From Antedon mediterranea (Eukaryota > Echinodermata > Crinoidea > Comatulida > Antedonidae): a DNA stretch of 64,000 nt. The notes beneath the pieces are model-generated. The model made no database searches and was not told where the DNA came from. It saw only the letters and a program-made list of their open reading frames with translations. Positions 1 through 10,092 of the stretch are shown one piece after another. The stretch covers positions 34,902,501 through 34,966,500 of the forward strand of contig NC_092672.1 in the NCBI RefSeq assembly GCF_964355755.1. Reading direction: 5' to 3'. Positions within the stretch are counted from its first letter, which is position 1, and each line of letters begins with the position of its first letter. A program made the translations under genes and the position numbers.

Positions 1-1528
1 GTTTTGTTTCTTCTTCAGCCATCTTGTTTTGGAGACAACACTTCAATTCAATTATCTATCAAAAAGAGAGTAGAAATCCTTTTAGTTCTAGTCTAAGTCT
101 CCAGTAGTAGGCATAACTTGAGACGACTATCCACCAACCGGATACAATGACAGGGACAAGCTGAAGTCGGCCTAGGCCTAGTACACAGTAGTAGGCTCTC
201 TATACTATGTGTAGAGCCTAGCACTGTTAGTCGTCGGGGTATCACCTCTTCTTAAATAGTTAGTCCTAGCCTTGCTTGCCTACCTGACCTACCTACACAA
301 TATTAACGATTTCGCTACCTTAAGATTCAAACAATCGCATTTACATTGAACAATAGTTAAAATCAGTTTTTGCAAACATTTATATACTTAAAAAATTAAT
401 CATTTTCAATATAAATTACCTAATATAGGACAATTACAGAATACTGGAAAAACCAAAATTATGATCGCTTATCTCTGGTTTGTCTATTTTTGTGTTTTGT
501 AGGCGTAGTGGAAAATACGAATAGAAACGGTTCAGACACATCATTGATGATGCTGCTAAGTTACTAATATGGATTCAAGACGGAGTTTTGACTTAATATT
601 AGTAAATATGTCTAGCTAAGGTGTGTATTCTTTTTTAATAATGTTTAAACCAAAGAAATTAACATTTATTTTACCTATTTTCTTTAAAAATATAACAATA
701 ATGAAAGTCAAATACTATGATATATGAGTCATGATTGGTTATTCATCTCATTTATAACAATTTTTGCGTCGGCGAAAAGTAGTGGGAAATTTCATAATAC
801 GCATGCGCATTAGTCTACGCTGTTAATCCGCGCGAATAAATTCGCTTGATGAAAAACCAGCCTAATTTTACCGGTAAATAAAAAAACCAGGATTTTCATT
901 GTTGATATTTTGTTTTCGTTGTGCCGGATGTTATTTATCGGATCGACAGTAACCGCCACGTATTGTTTTGTTGTTCATTACGTGCTGGCGTTGGCTAATT
1001 AATCTCTATTTTTTAATAAAAGATCATAATTTTAAAGCGCACATTACAAGTTGCGCCACTTTAGGCAAAAGTTCATGCTCTTCCATCAAGTGCTCTTGCG
1101 TGTTTGTGTGGTTTAAGCAATCAATGCGATATTTAGGTTAATTACCGTATTAAAACACGTCAGCTAATTTAGTGACTGTTGGTGCATTTTCTTTTAATTT
1201 ACCGGTAACACTTTTCTCTCATTGGTTTAACGTAACACAAGGAGGACGTACGCGCTACGCACGAAATTGACCAATCAGGGGCGACAATCTGATAATCCGT
1301 CCGACTCTCGACCTAACGTTATGACGTAATTTCACTTTAAATAGACCATGCCCCTACATGCAATTACGTGTAATAACCAACTTCAAATATCTTGCAATAT
1401 CATCAAATGAAGCGGTCTTCTCTAGTGACGTCATCGTTTTGGGTGTAGTCTGAATGGGAAACTTGCGTACACACGGACCGACAACATTTCTGATTCTGTA
1501 CAACTTTAGACTGCTTCAAAAAATAAAA
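1..1528. other. 5' flank of the first receptor gene, no gene seen
   Basis: AT-rich sequence with no convincing coding region. A CCTAGG-rich stretch lies near 160-200. Around 795-876 there is a GC-richer piece with an NRF-1-like GCATGCGCA and a segment resembling one half of the foldback element at 42658-42833, so it may be a decayed copy. Near the gene, TTTAAATA at 1336-1343 could act as a TATA box and a perfect cAMP-response palindrome TGACGTCA lies at 1426-1433. These assignments rest on motif match only. Confidence 0.4.
1336..1433 (+). promoter_or_regulatory. candidate promoter: TATA-like box and CRE palindrome
   Basis: TTTAAATA at 1336-1343 is followed 83 bases later by TGACGTCA at 1426-1433, the consensus cAMP-response element, about 96 bases before the preferred start codon at 1529. 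The arrangement suits a short 5' leader on an intronless gene. It is a motif reading without expression evidence. Confidence 0.3.
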
Positions 1529-2407
1529 ATGTCTTTAAATTCAACGTGTGATTACAATACTAACTTCCAACAAACCATTGTGAAAGGATTTATTTTTGTA
1601 ACTATTCTGTGTTGTTTAAATCTAACTTTCAATGGTTTAATCATCTTTGTTATTCTGAAATCGAAGGTGCTTCGAAAAAAACATAATTTTTACATCGTAT
1701 CATTAGCCTTGGCAGATTTCATAAATGGAGTGATTTATTTTACGTGTATAATAACGGTATATTCAAATACCGTTTTGTCTTTAATGCAACCTTCACTGAT
1801 GCTTACTTCGTTACTGAGTGTTGCGTGTGTTGCGCTGGACCGTTACATCGCGTTGGTTTTCGCTCCATTGCGTTACACCGTGATCGTCACCACAAAACGT
1901 CAACTGATCATCGGCGCTATAATTTGGCTTGTGCCGATTTTAATCGTTATTATGTTATTTCAAACCATGCAATCTTTTAATATCGCCTTGGCATTAGTCT
2001 GTCTTACGCTACAATTAATTACTATCAATCTTTATTTTCTCATTTACCGAAGTATTCGCAAATCTGATCATTATATTTCATCGATGAATGTTTTCAATTT
2101 AAAGCGATCGAAGAAATTACTAACTACGTGTTTGATTATAACACTGGTTTACTTCTTCTCATGGCTGCCGTTTTTATGCCTGAATTTCTTCACTGCATTT
2201 CCGCAAATAATATGCTCTATGGACTCGTTATATGTACATTTATTTTTCTATTCTTGCAATTTAGCGTTTATAAACACAGTGATAAATCCAGTTATCTACT
2301 GGTTTAATTTACCAAATTTTCGAGAAGCAGTTTATGAAATTTGTGGAAAAAACAAAAAGTCATCTACGCTAGCTTTAAATAATTTCCCCAAAAACACAAA
2401 CATATAA
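1529..2407 (+). CDS. rhodopsin-class GPCR, A type (intact, intronless)
   Basis: A seven-transmembrane receptor of 292 residues from the Met at 1529. An in-frame Met at 1454 would add 25 residues, but the paralogues begin at the position of the second Met, which also has A at -3, so 1529 is preferred. Family landmarks are visible: TM1 Asn in FNGLIIFVIL, TM2 Asp in LALAD, DRY followed by APLRY after TM3, Trp in TM4, SWLPF in TM6, NPVIY in TM7, and a short C-tail after an EICG cysteine that could be palmitoylated. It lacks the TM3 cysteine (Asn at 3.25), any ECL2 cysteine, and Pro5.50. One N-terminal Cys (residue 7, next to an NST sequon) and one ECL3 Cys (PQIIC) are kept. Ligand unknown; a chemosensory role is inferred from sea urchin tandem GPCR expansions. 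Confidence 0.85.
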   Translation: MSLNSTCDYNTNFQQTIVKGFIFVTILCCLNLTFNGLIIFVILKSKVLRKKHNFYIVSLALADFINGVIYFTCIITVYSNTVLSLMQPSLMLTSLLSVACVALDRYIALVFAPLRYTVIVTTKRQLIIGAIIWLVPILIVIMLFQTMQSFNIALALVCLTLQLITINLYFLIYRSIRKSDHYISSMNVFNLKRSKKLLTTCLIITLVYFFSWLPFLCLNFFTAFPQIICSMDSLYVHLFFYSCNLAFINTVINPVIYWFNLPNFREAVYEICGKNKKSSTLALNNFPKNTNI

Positions 2408-3367
2408 AACATTATATAAACAATGACAGTAAAGCATAGGCATACTAGTCGTCACAACAATTCAAACCTTAGAAAGGATTCAACTTCTATAAAAGGGCCA
2501 ACAATTTATTTACGATTTATTTCGTCAAATCCTGACACTCAATCAAACACTCAAGAAAATTAATAACAATACCGAAGACTTAATAATAACGTTAACCATG
2601 ATTGACAAAGAAGTTTTTAATAACATTGAATCTTGGTGGATAGGTACCAATGCACTTCAAACCAATTATTACATGTACACTATTACAGTATTATGACGAA
2701 GTATATAGACGAAGGAGTAAAGCAAGCTTAAATTCTACATCTGAACACAACGTTGGAAATTGTCTAAAGATGGCTCTGTTCTCTCTTATAACTAAATTAT
2801 CTTGACGAAGAATTGGGTGTTGGGTGAGTCTATAAGGTTGATCACAAATAGCGAGTGCGTGGCGCGTAGTGGGAAAGGTTTAGGCTAGGAGCAAACGTCA
2901 CGTACGCGTCGTGACGTTTGCTCCCAATCCTTTCCCACCATGCATTGTGCAATGACGTTCCTCGGGAAATCAAGCTATTTGCAATAACCTTTTAATCTCT
3001 GCAACTAAATCTATCTTGTTTTAGACGTAAATTACGTTTGTTTTTCTGATGACATACGTGAAGAAAACTTCACGAGGTACAGGGATATCGATAACATTTC
3101 TTATTTACATTCTTATGGAAACCTATTTGATGAGAAACTAATTTTTGAATATTGTGTTTTAACAGAAACATTTGATGCTAAATGAAGTATGGATAATCTA
3201 AAAATATTGCTTGTTAAACCCAATAAAGAAGATTTTGGATATTATATTATCACTGTATGCTGTAACTGATGACGTAGACAATTCTCACGGTGCACTTCTG
3301 AAGGTTCTAGGAAATAACAATAATATCTCTATACTTCAATGACATTTTAACCACTGCAAGTTTTACA
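2408..3367. other. A-B intergenic spacer, duplicated elsewhere
   Basis: No gene. This spacer is nearly the same as 20287-21224, and a more diverged copy lies at 32665-33678, so it travelled with the A-B receptor pair. It contains the long hairpin at 2869-2938 and, just before the B gene, a conserved block around 3170-3250 also found ahead of the other B-type copies. Confidence 0.6.
2869..2938. repeat. nested inverted repeat upstream of B-type receptor, with CRE half-sites
   Basis: Outer arms GTGGGAAAGG (2869-2878) and CCTTTCCCAC (2929-2938) enclose perfect 15-base inner arms at 2888-2902 and 2910-2924 with a 7-base loop TACGCGT. Each inner arm carries ACGTCACG or its complement, which are CRE half-sites. 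The structure sits about 430 bases upstream of the B-type start codon. It recurs intact at 20730-20794 and eroded near 33205-33262, always upstream of a B-type gene. It could be a regulatory palindrome or a foldback insertion carried along by duplication. Confidence 0.7.
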
Positions 3368-4249
3368 ATGAATATCTCTACCAATAATTCATCTTGTGAA
3401 TCAATTTATATTGAGTATACTAAAACGTTCTATGAATACGTACTTACAGCTATCAAACCAGTGGTTTCAATAATTTGTATTTTGATTGTGCTTTTAAATG
3501 GTGTTGCAATATTTGTAATTCTTAGATCTAAGAAACTGCGAAAGAAACACAATGTTTTCATCGTATCTTTGGCATTTGCAGATTGTGCAAACGGACTTGG
3601 ATATTGTGTGTATGTTATTTTATATATATTTCGATCGAGTACAAATGATGTTATTTATTGGTTTTTGATGTCGATCATTTTTGCGTCAATGCTTAACGTA
3701 AATTGCGTTGCTGTAGATCGTTACATTGCGTTAGTATACGCTCCTTTACGTTACGAAGTAGTCGTAACATTTAAACGTCAGATAACCGTTTGCGCTGCGA
3801 TTTGGATTGGACCAATGTTTATTATGTTTGTCTTGTTTTACATTACTGCATTTTATTTTACTCTGTTAATAATAGCAGTAATTGTTCTCATGGTTTTAAT
3901 AATAACTGTTTGTCTTTATTTTAAAATTTATCACAGTATTTCTAAATCAGATCATTATCTCGCTTCAATGAATATTTCAAACGCAAAGAAGTCCAGAAAA
4001 TTACTAAAAACCTGCTTAACAATAACAATCCTGTATTGTATTCTCTGGTTGCCATATCTTGTAATAAGTTGTCTTGTTTTTATACCAGGGTTAGCATGTT
4101 ACCTCGGTAGATCACTTGTTTATATGAATTTCTTTTCTGGAAGTCTGGTTTTTATCAATTCTTTGACTAATCCTCTAATATACTGGTATAATTTACCGGA
4201 TTTCCGAAACTCATTTTATGATATTTGTGGAAGAAAAGAGAGATGTTAA
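3368..4249 (+). CDS. rhodopsin-class GPCR, B type (intact, intronless)
   Basis: A receptor of 293 residues starting MNISTNNSSC, with three overlapping sequons and the conserved N-terminal Cys10. Landmarks: Asn44 (1.50), Asp72 (2.50), DRY 117-119, APLRY in ICL2, Trp146 (4.50), Tyr184 (5.58), Trp227 and Pro229 (TM6 WLP), NPLIY 268-272 and a tail Cys287. Position 3.25 is Asn, ECL2 is only a few residues with no Cys, and 5.50 is Val. Cys244 is in ECL3. ICL3 is short and basic. This combination resembles the MECA receptors (melanocortin, S1P/LPA, cannabinoid). Its closest relative in the window is the copy at 21225. Ligand not identifiable. Confidence 0.88.
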   Translation: MNISTNNSSCESIYIEYTKTFYEYVLTAIKPVVSIICILIVLLNGVAIFVILRSKKLRKKHNVFIVSLAFADCANGLGYCVYVILYIFRSSTNDVIYWFLMSIIFASMLNVNCVAVDRYIALVYAPLRYEVVVTFKRQITVCAAIWIGPMFIMFVLFYITAFYFTLLIIAVIVLMVLIITVCLYFKIYHSISKSDHYLASMNISNAKKSRKLLKTCLTITILYCILWLPYLVISCLVFIPGLACYLGRSLVYMNFFSGSLVFINSLTNPLIYWYNLPDFRNSFYDICGRKERC

Positions 4250-6947
4250 ATAAGTTACAATAAGATACCGAACTATACAGACTTTGTTTTATAAAAATGA
4301 CAATATATTACACACATACTATTCGCATATAAGTCAACAGCCGGCATATTAAACACGAGTAAATAATTATAATTTTAACAAACTTTGAAGTTATTTTTCA
4401 ACCAATCAAATGTAAGTTTAAATAACAATGATAAAACAACAATAAGAAACATTGGTGTTGTTGAGTTTTATCATTAGCTTAATCTTACTTATAGAATTGA
4501 AATCTCATATTAGATAAAACAAATACCTACACATAGGTGATTATAGTTGGGTTTTCACTAACATCTAGGCTATCGGTAGTAAGTTTGTTTTATATAAGCA
4601 TTACTATTATTACTTATTATTGATTGTATGTTGCAGGGATTGTATATCGAAATAGAAACTTATGCTATTAATAAAAAAAACAAAACATTGATTAAACATT
4701 AAGAGATTAATAAACGGTTCGTTTTGCACATTTATTAACCTTCAATGTAGGCTATAATCTGTATACTAGACGATTAATTACCGACTTGAAAGTAATTTTG
4801 GTTTTATAAAAATTGAAATCGTGTTAGTTTTACCTTCAATGTTTAAAAAAACCTCTATTTTTAAACACGATTTTCATATTTAGTAAATTTGTAGAAACAA
4901 GTTTGATGTAAATTAAAACCATGTAATAATCTACAAAATGAGAAAATCGATTTGTAATTATGTAACGTAACATTCATAGACTAATTATAAAATAAATGAA
5001 ACTGAGTAGAGATTTCAAACACAATAGCTGTTGAAAAATTTATCAAATAATCTGAAAAATAAAGAATAAAAAAATACAACCAACCGATAAAAACTATAAT
5101 CGAGCTCAAACACTGACTGTAATACTTGGCAAAATCAAAGATCTATGAGTAAAAGGTTTCTAAGATATTTTGCAAAATGGACAAAGCGATAGAGGGTGCA
5201 CTATTTGTAATTCTTTAAGATACAGATAACTCGATATTTTAATAAGCTTTGGTATCGTCCACAATAAACATTTCACATTTAATTATGTTCAATTAGTGAA
5301 CTATGTACATTTATTTTTTTCTGGATGTATATCTTTTTTCAATTATTGGCAACCTTATAATATACTGGTATAATTTACCGTACATGTACAGATTAAGGCT
5401 CAAATCTTAAAAAACAAACTTGAGTCTGAGTATTTTCAAATAGGCCTATAAATAAATATAAGTATATCCTTAATTATTTTTTTATGACTATTATGAAACA
5501 TTTTAAATTTTGTTAACTAAAGATCAACGAAGATGCGGTTTGTAACTAAATGACCTACGAAGATGAGAGAAGAATTTTTTCAAAAGGCCAATTTCTGCTA
5601 AATTGATTTAGGTATAAGAAGACCTCGTCAAAAAATTAGCATTTCGTCAAATCAAGCATGTAAATAAAAATAACATCAATGTCAGAGAACATTAATAACA
5701 ACACCGAAGGTAATAACGTCTATTACGTGTGACAACCAAGGTTTTAATAAAACAAAATTTACGAATATTTAAAAATGGATTAAGTTTCTTATTAAAACTT
5801 GTGTAATTAGTTAAATTAAATTAGATTGAAATGACACAAAATGATATGCCTATGACAACAACATGAGCCTTATATTTGGACAATCCCATGAGAAGTGACT
5901 ATTTTAGAACATTGTGTACAAACAACAAAAAATATCTAAAGAATTTAATTTTTAGCATCGGCCATTTTGAAATCCAAGATTGCCGACAGATTATCGCTTT
6001 ACATAGTTAAAATTGTATAATGGGTAATACCATCAAAACGGACTTGTTCCACATTCATAATTAATATTCTGTCTGCCATCTTGAATTTGGTTCTTTAAAT
6101 GTCTTTAGAAAAAATGGCAACATATTTTTTTTTTCATTACTTATATTATGAAGATATTAAATAAAGTCAAAGTTTGCTTTTAACAAAAGATGTACACGAC
6201 ATTCATATAAACGACATACCAGCCTACACTACTAGTTTGAAACTATAGTGACAATTTATTTCAGTCATGCCGCTAATGATTGAAAACCTCACTTTTTGAG
6301 CTTTTAAAACGTAACGCTACCCGGGGCTCCAGCGTCTAATTGATACAAAATGCAATCAATAACATCAATGTCAGAGAACTTTAATCACAACAACAACAAC
6401 AATAACGTCAATTACGTATGACAACCAAGGTTTTAATAAAAACAACAATTATTAAGAATAGTCGACACACTGTTAACATGATTTTAATAGATTAATTAAA
6501 GAGGTTTTAGAAGTATATAAAAATGAGAAAAATGTACTTTGTTCGCATCTGTCGTCGTTGAAGCAAAGGAATGAAAGCATATACGTAAACTATACATCTG
6601 ATTGTTTCCATATTGATGGTCTTTTTGTCTAAACTTTAACAAATATTAAAACTTGACAAAGTACTGTGCGTGTTTGGCGAGTCTTTTTCCAAAGAAGCCT
6701 ACATCAGATTTTTATGGAAGCAAACATTTTTGCTGCGAAACACGTTTTTTTTTTAAACTTTACTACTAATCATACACGTAGTATATTTGATGCTAAACGA
6801 AGTTCGTAATAATTGAATAATCTAAAATAAACTTTCATTCTGTGGACAATTTTCTCACGTTCTACTTGTTTAAAGGTTCTACGAAAGACTAAATATCGTA
6901 TCTTCATTTACAAGCAAGTGTCGCCATTCATCACTGCAAGTTTTACA
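4250..6947. other. intergenic region with duplicated flank and receptor relics
   Basis: No intact gene. 4250-5199 is nearly identical to 22110-23051, and 5194-5542 continues at 30287-30630, so this is the uninterrupted version of the B-type 3' flank. 5351-5380 is a TM7 relic. Two similar ~80-base blocks at about 5672-5755 and 6361-6445, also related to the A-type 3' flank, suggest further decayed receptor units here. Confidence 0.55.
5351..5380 (+). pseudogene. GPCR TM7 relic
   Basis: Thirty bases read NLIIYWYNLP, matching the NP-L/I-IYWYNLP end of TM7 in the intact paralogues. The rest of the gene is absent and the sequence diverges on both sides. A paralogous relic with the stop-containing reading NPIIYW* lies at 30444-30464, so it predates the block duplication. 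Confidence 0.6.
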
Positions 6948-7828
6948 ATGAATATCTCCACCAATAATTCATCTTGTAGATCCGTTTCTGAGTATACTGA
7001 AATGTTCTATGAATACGCAATTACAGCTATCATACCAGTGGTTTCAGTAATTTGTATTTTGATTGTTCTTTTAAATGGTGTTGCAATATTTGTAATTCTT
7101 AGATCTAAGAAACTGCGAAAGAAACAAAATGTTTTCATCGTATCTTTGGCATTTGCAGATTGTGCAAACGGAATTTGGTTTTGTGTGTATGTAGCTGTAA
7201 GCTTCTATCGTCAGATTTTGGGTTTAATTATTGTTATAAACGTGTTATTAACGTCAATTCTTTTTACCTCAACGCTTAACGTAATTTGCGTTGCTGTAGA
7301 TCGTTATATTGCGTTAGTATACGCTCCTTTACGTTACACAATAGTCGTAACAATTAAACGTCAGTTTGCGCTACGATTTGGATTGGTCCACATTGCATTA
7401 TATATATACTTTTTTACATTAATACTCATACTTATTTTAATCCGTTAATATTTGCCGTATTTTTCCTCATGGTTTTAATAGTAACTGTTTGTCTTTATTT
7501 CAAAATTTATCAAAATATTTCCAAACCAGATCATTATCTCGCTTCAATGAATATTTCAAACGCAAAGAAATCCAGAAAATTACTAAAAACCTGCTTAACA
7601 ATAACAATGGTGTATTGTCTCCTCTGGTTGCCATATCTTGTAATAATTTGTCTTGTTTTTATACCAGGGTTTACATGTTCTCTTGGTATAATACTTTCAT
7701 ATATGCGTTTCTTTTCTGGAAATCTGGTTTTTATCAATTCTTTGACTAATCCTATAATATATTGGTATAATTTACCGGATTTCCGAAACGCATTTTATGA
7801 TATCTGGGGAAGGAAAAAGAAATGCTAA
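6948..7828 (+). pseudogene. GPCR pseudogene, D type, 7-bp deletion
   Basis: It reads as a receptor from MNISTNNSSC through DRY-APLRY to KRQ. Then a 7-base deletion, relative to the copy at 8534 (which has the GTTGACT segment after CGTCA), shifts the frame and the reading stops at 7448. The correct frame resumes at about 7469 (MVLIVTVCLYF) and runs through TM6 and NPIIYWYN to the tail. The deleted segment is bounded by GTT repeats, so slippage or microhomology repair is likely. The copy at 16356 carries the same lesion. A reading from a GTG at 6918 (SPFITASFT) is the translated leader and not a likely start. Confidence 0.85.
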
Positions 7829-8533
7829 TTAAAATATACGACAAATGTTAATTAAAATAAAAAGTGTATAGCATGGTATAAACGAGGACCTCGAGTACAC
7901 CAGCAGTGAATTCAACTGATACTATGTCAATGACGGCCATGTTTTCAGATGATTTTAGATAGCACACAGGAATTTCTCGCACAAAAGCCAGAAGCCGCCA
8001 CTGTAGACGACATTGATAATTTGAACAAAAGTCAATATATTTGTTATAATTTGAAATCGTGTTGCAATAAAGTTGAAGTGGTTTTATAATACAGAAGTAA
8101 TAATCTTTAGGAATAGAATAATTATAAAACCACAAGAAAAATCGATGATTGTGAGACTTGGAGTTAATAAACTCTTCCATCAGTACGTTCAGTATATTTT
8201 TCATAAAACATGACAACCATTGGTCAATTAAGACAACAGGGAATGATGGACAGAATACTTTTACAAGTTTATTCTATCGACATATTATTAAACCGACCGA
8301 AGTTTCAACAAAATTGATGTAGTGTACGGTGTTCATTGTACTTTTCCCATTGTCTTTGCTAGTGCGTTCTACATTTTCCTTGCAATACTGATTCTGAAAA
8401 CTTTAACTGTGCTGTAACGTGATTCGTTGGACAATTTTTTTCACGTTCTACTTGTTTAAAGGTTCTACAAAAGACTAAATATCGTATCTTCATTTACAAG
8501 CGAGTGTCGCCATTCATCACTGCAAGTTATACA
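7829..8533. other. D-type spacer (3' flank plus upstream region)
   Basis: About 700 bases with no gene. The same spacer, with small indels, follows or precedes each D-type unit (9416-10092, 15627-16355, 17237-17965), marking a ~1.6-kb tandem repeat unit. A minus-strand reading across 7848-8216 is an accidental opening in this spacer. Confidence 0.6.
8411..8533 (+). promoter_or_regulatory. conserved upstream block of D-type receptors
   Basis: The last ~120 bases before the start codon are closely conserved ahead of every D-type copy (also about 16240-16355, 17850-17965 and 32275-32392, and split by a LINE at 10045-10092 and 11715-11781). The block contains CACGTTCTACTTG and a TATA-like CTAAATATCG about 55 bases before the ATG. 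Conservation may reflect recent duplication only; a promoter role is inferred from position. Confidence 0.35.
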
Positions 8534-9415
8534 ATGAATATCTCCACTGATAATTTATCTTGTAGATCCGTTATTGAGTATACTGAAATGCTCTATGAAT
8601 ACGCACTTACCGTTATCATACCAGTGGCTTCAATAATTTGTATTTTGATTGTGCTTTTAAATGGTGTTGCAATATTTGTAATTCTTAGATCTAAGAAACT
8701 GCGAAAGAAACGTAATGTTTTCATCGTATCTTTGGCATTTGCAGATTGTGCAAATGGACTTGGATATTGTGCATATGTAGCTATACGCTTCTATCATCCG
8801 AGTTTGGGTATAATTATTCTTATAAACTGGTTATTAACGTCAATTCTTTTTACGTCAATGCTTAACGTAAATTGCGTTGCTGTAGATCGTTATATTGCGT
8901 TAGTATACGCTCCTTTACGTTACACTGTTGTAACAATTAAACGTCAGTTGACTGTTTGCGCTGCGATTTGGATTGGTCCAAATTGCATTATATGTATCTT
9001 TTTTTACATTAATACAACTCCTTTTATTTCGTTAATAATAGCCATATTTTTTCTCATGGTTTTAATAGTAACTGTTTGTCTTTATTTCAAAATTTATCAA
9101 AATATTTCCAAACCAGATCATTATCTGGCTTCAATGAATATTTCAAACGCAAAGAAATCCAGAAAATTACTAAAAACCTGCTTAACAATAACAATGGTGT
9201 ATTGTCTCCTCTGGTTGCCATATCTTGTAATAATTTGTCTTGTTTTTATACCAGGGTTTACATGTTCCCTTGGTATAATACTTTCATATATGCGTTTCTT
9301 TTCTGGAAGTCTGGTTTTTATCAATTCTTTGACTAATCCTATAATATACTGGTATAATTTACCTGATTTCCGAAACGCATTTTATGATATCTGGGGAAGG
9401 AAAAAGAAATGCTAA
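8534..9415 (+). CDS. rhodopsin-class GPCR, D type (only intact D copy)
   Basis: A receptor of 293 residues starting MNISTDNLSC. It keeps Asp2.50 (AFADCANG), DRYIALVYAPLRY, IWIGP in TM4, WLPY in TM6 and NPIIYWYN in TM7, ending WGRKKKC. It has one fewer Val than its relatives in the TVVTIKRQ stretch after TM3, an in-frame 3-base loss. No Cys3.25, no ECL2 Cys, no Pro5.50; Cys in the N-terminus and ECL3 are present. The ECL1/TM3 segment (AIRFYHPSLGIIILINWLL) differs strongly from the B type. It is the one full-length survivor among the ~1.6-kb tandem units. Confidence 0.87.
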   Translation: MNISTDNLSCRSVIEYTEMLYEYALTVIIPVASIICILIVLLNGVAIFVILRSKKLRKKRNVFIVSLAFADCANGLGYCAYVAIRFYHPSLGIIILINWLLTSILFTSMLNVNCVAVDRYIALVYAPLRYTVVTIKRQLTVCAAIWIGPNCIICIFFYINTTPFISLIIAIFFLMVLIVTVCLYFKIYQNISKPDHYLASMNISNAKKSRKLLKTCLTITMVYCLLWLPYLVIICLVFIPGFTCSLGIILSYMRFFSGSLVFINSLTNPIIYWYNLPDFRNAFYDIWGRKKKC

Positions 9416-10092
9416 TTAAAATATACGACAAATGTTAATTAAAATAAAAAGTGTATAGCATGGTATAAACGAGGATCTCGAGTACACCAGCAATGAATTC
9501 AACTGATACTATGTCAATGGCGGCCATGTTTTCAGATGATTTTAGATTGCACACAGGAATTTCTCGCGCACAAAGGACAAAAGCCGCATCCGTAGACGAC
9601 ATTAATAATTTGAATAAAAGTCAACATATTTGAAAACGTGTAATGTTGCAATGAAGTTGAAGTGGTTTTATATTAATAATAATACTATAGGAGACCTAGA
9701 GTAATTATGAAACCACAAGAACAATCAATGATTGTGAGACTTGGAGTTAATAAACTCTTCATCAATGACAGAGTTCAGTATATGTTTAATGAAATATCAA
9801 TTCGTCAAGAGTTTCATAAAACGTGACAACCATTGTTCAATTGAGGCAACAGGGAATGATCAACACATTTGATGGACAGAATACTTTTACAAGTTTATTC
9901 AATCGACTTAATATACCGATCGAATTTTCAACAAAAATTGTGTACGGTGTTCATTGTCCTTTTACCCCTTTTCTTTGCTGGTGCGTTCTACATTGTCAAT
10001 GAATTCCTTGCAATACTGTTTCTGAAAACTTCAACTGTGCTGTAACGTGATTCGGTGAACAATTTTCTCACGTTCTACTTGTTTAAAGGTTC
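9416..10092. other. D-type spacer interrupted by a LINE at its end
   Basis: This is the same spacer as 7829-8533. Its upstream block runs to the TTTAAAGGTTC at 10092, where the LINE begins. The block resumes at 11715 with ACGTAAGACTAAATATCG. No gene seen. Confidence 0.6.

Noticed and set aside
1454-1528. N-terminal extension of the first receptor (25 codons)
   Set aside because: Paralogues start at the position of the second Met (1529), which has a better context; the extension has no counterpart elsewhere. Kept as a possibility only.
7848-8216. Minus-strand ORF of 122 codons in a D-type spacer
   Set aside because: The same spacer in other units does not keep this frame and it resembles no protein.
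8504-8533. SPFITAS leader reading ahead of the D-type receptors
   Set aside because: It begins with GTG, not ATG, and is the translated 5' leader; the ATG at MNIST is conserved in all types.
10055-10092. Apparent N-terminus of the LINE reverse transcriptase
   Set aside because: These codons are receptor upstream sequence read into the 5'-truncated LINE; not a real protein start.
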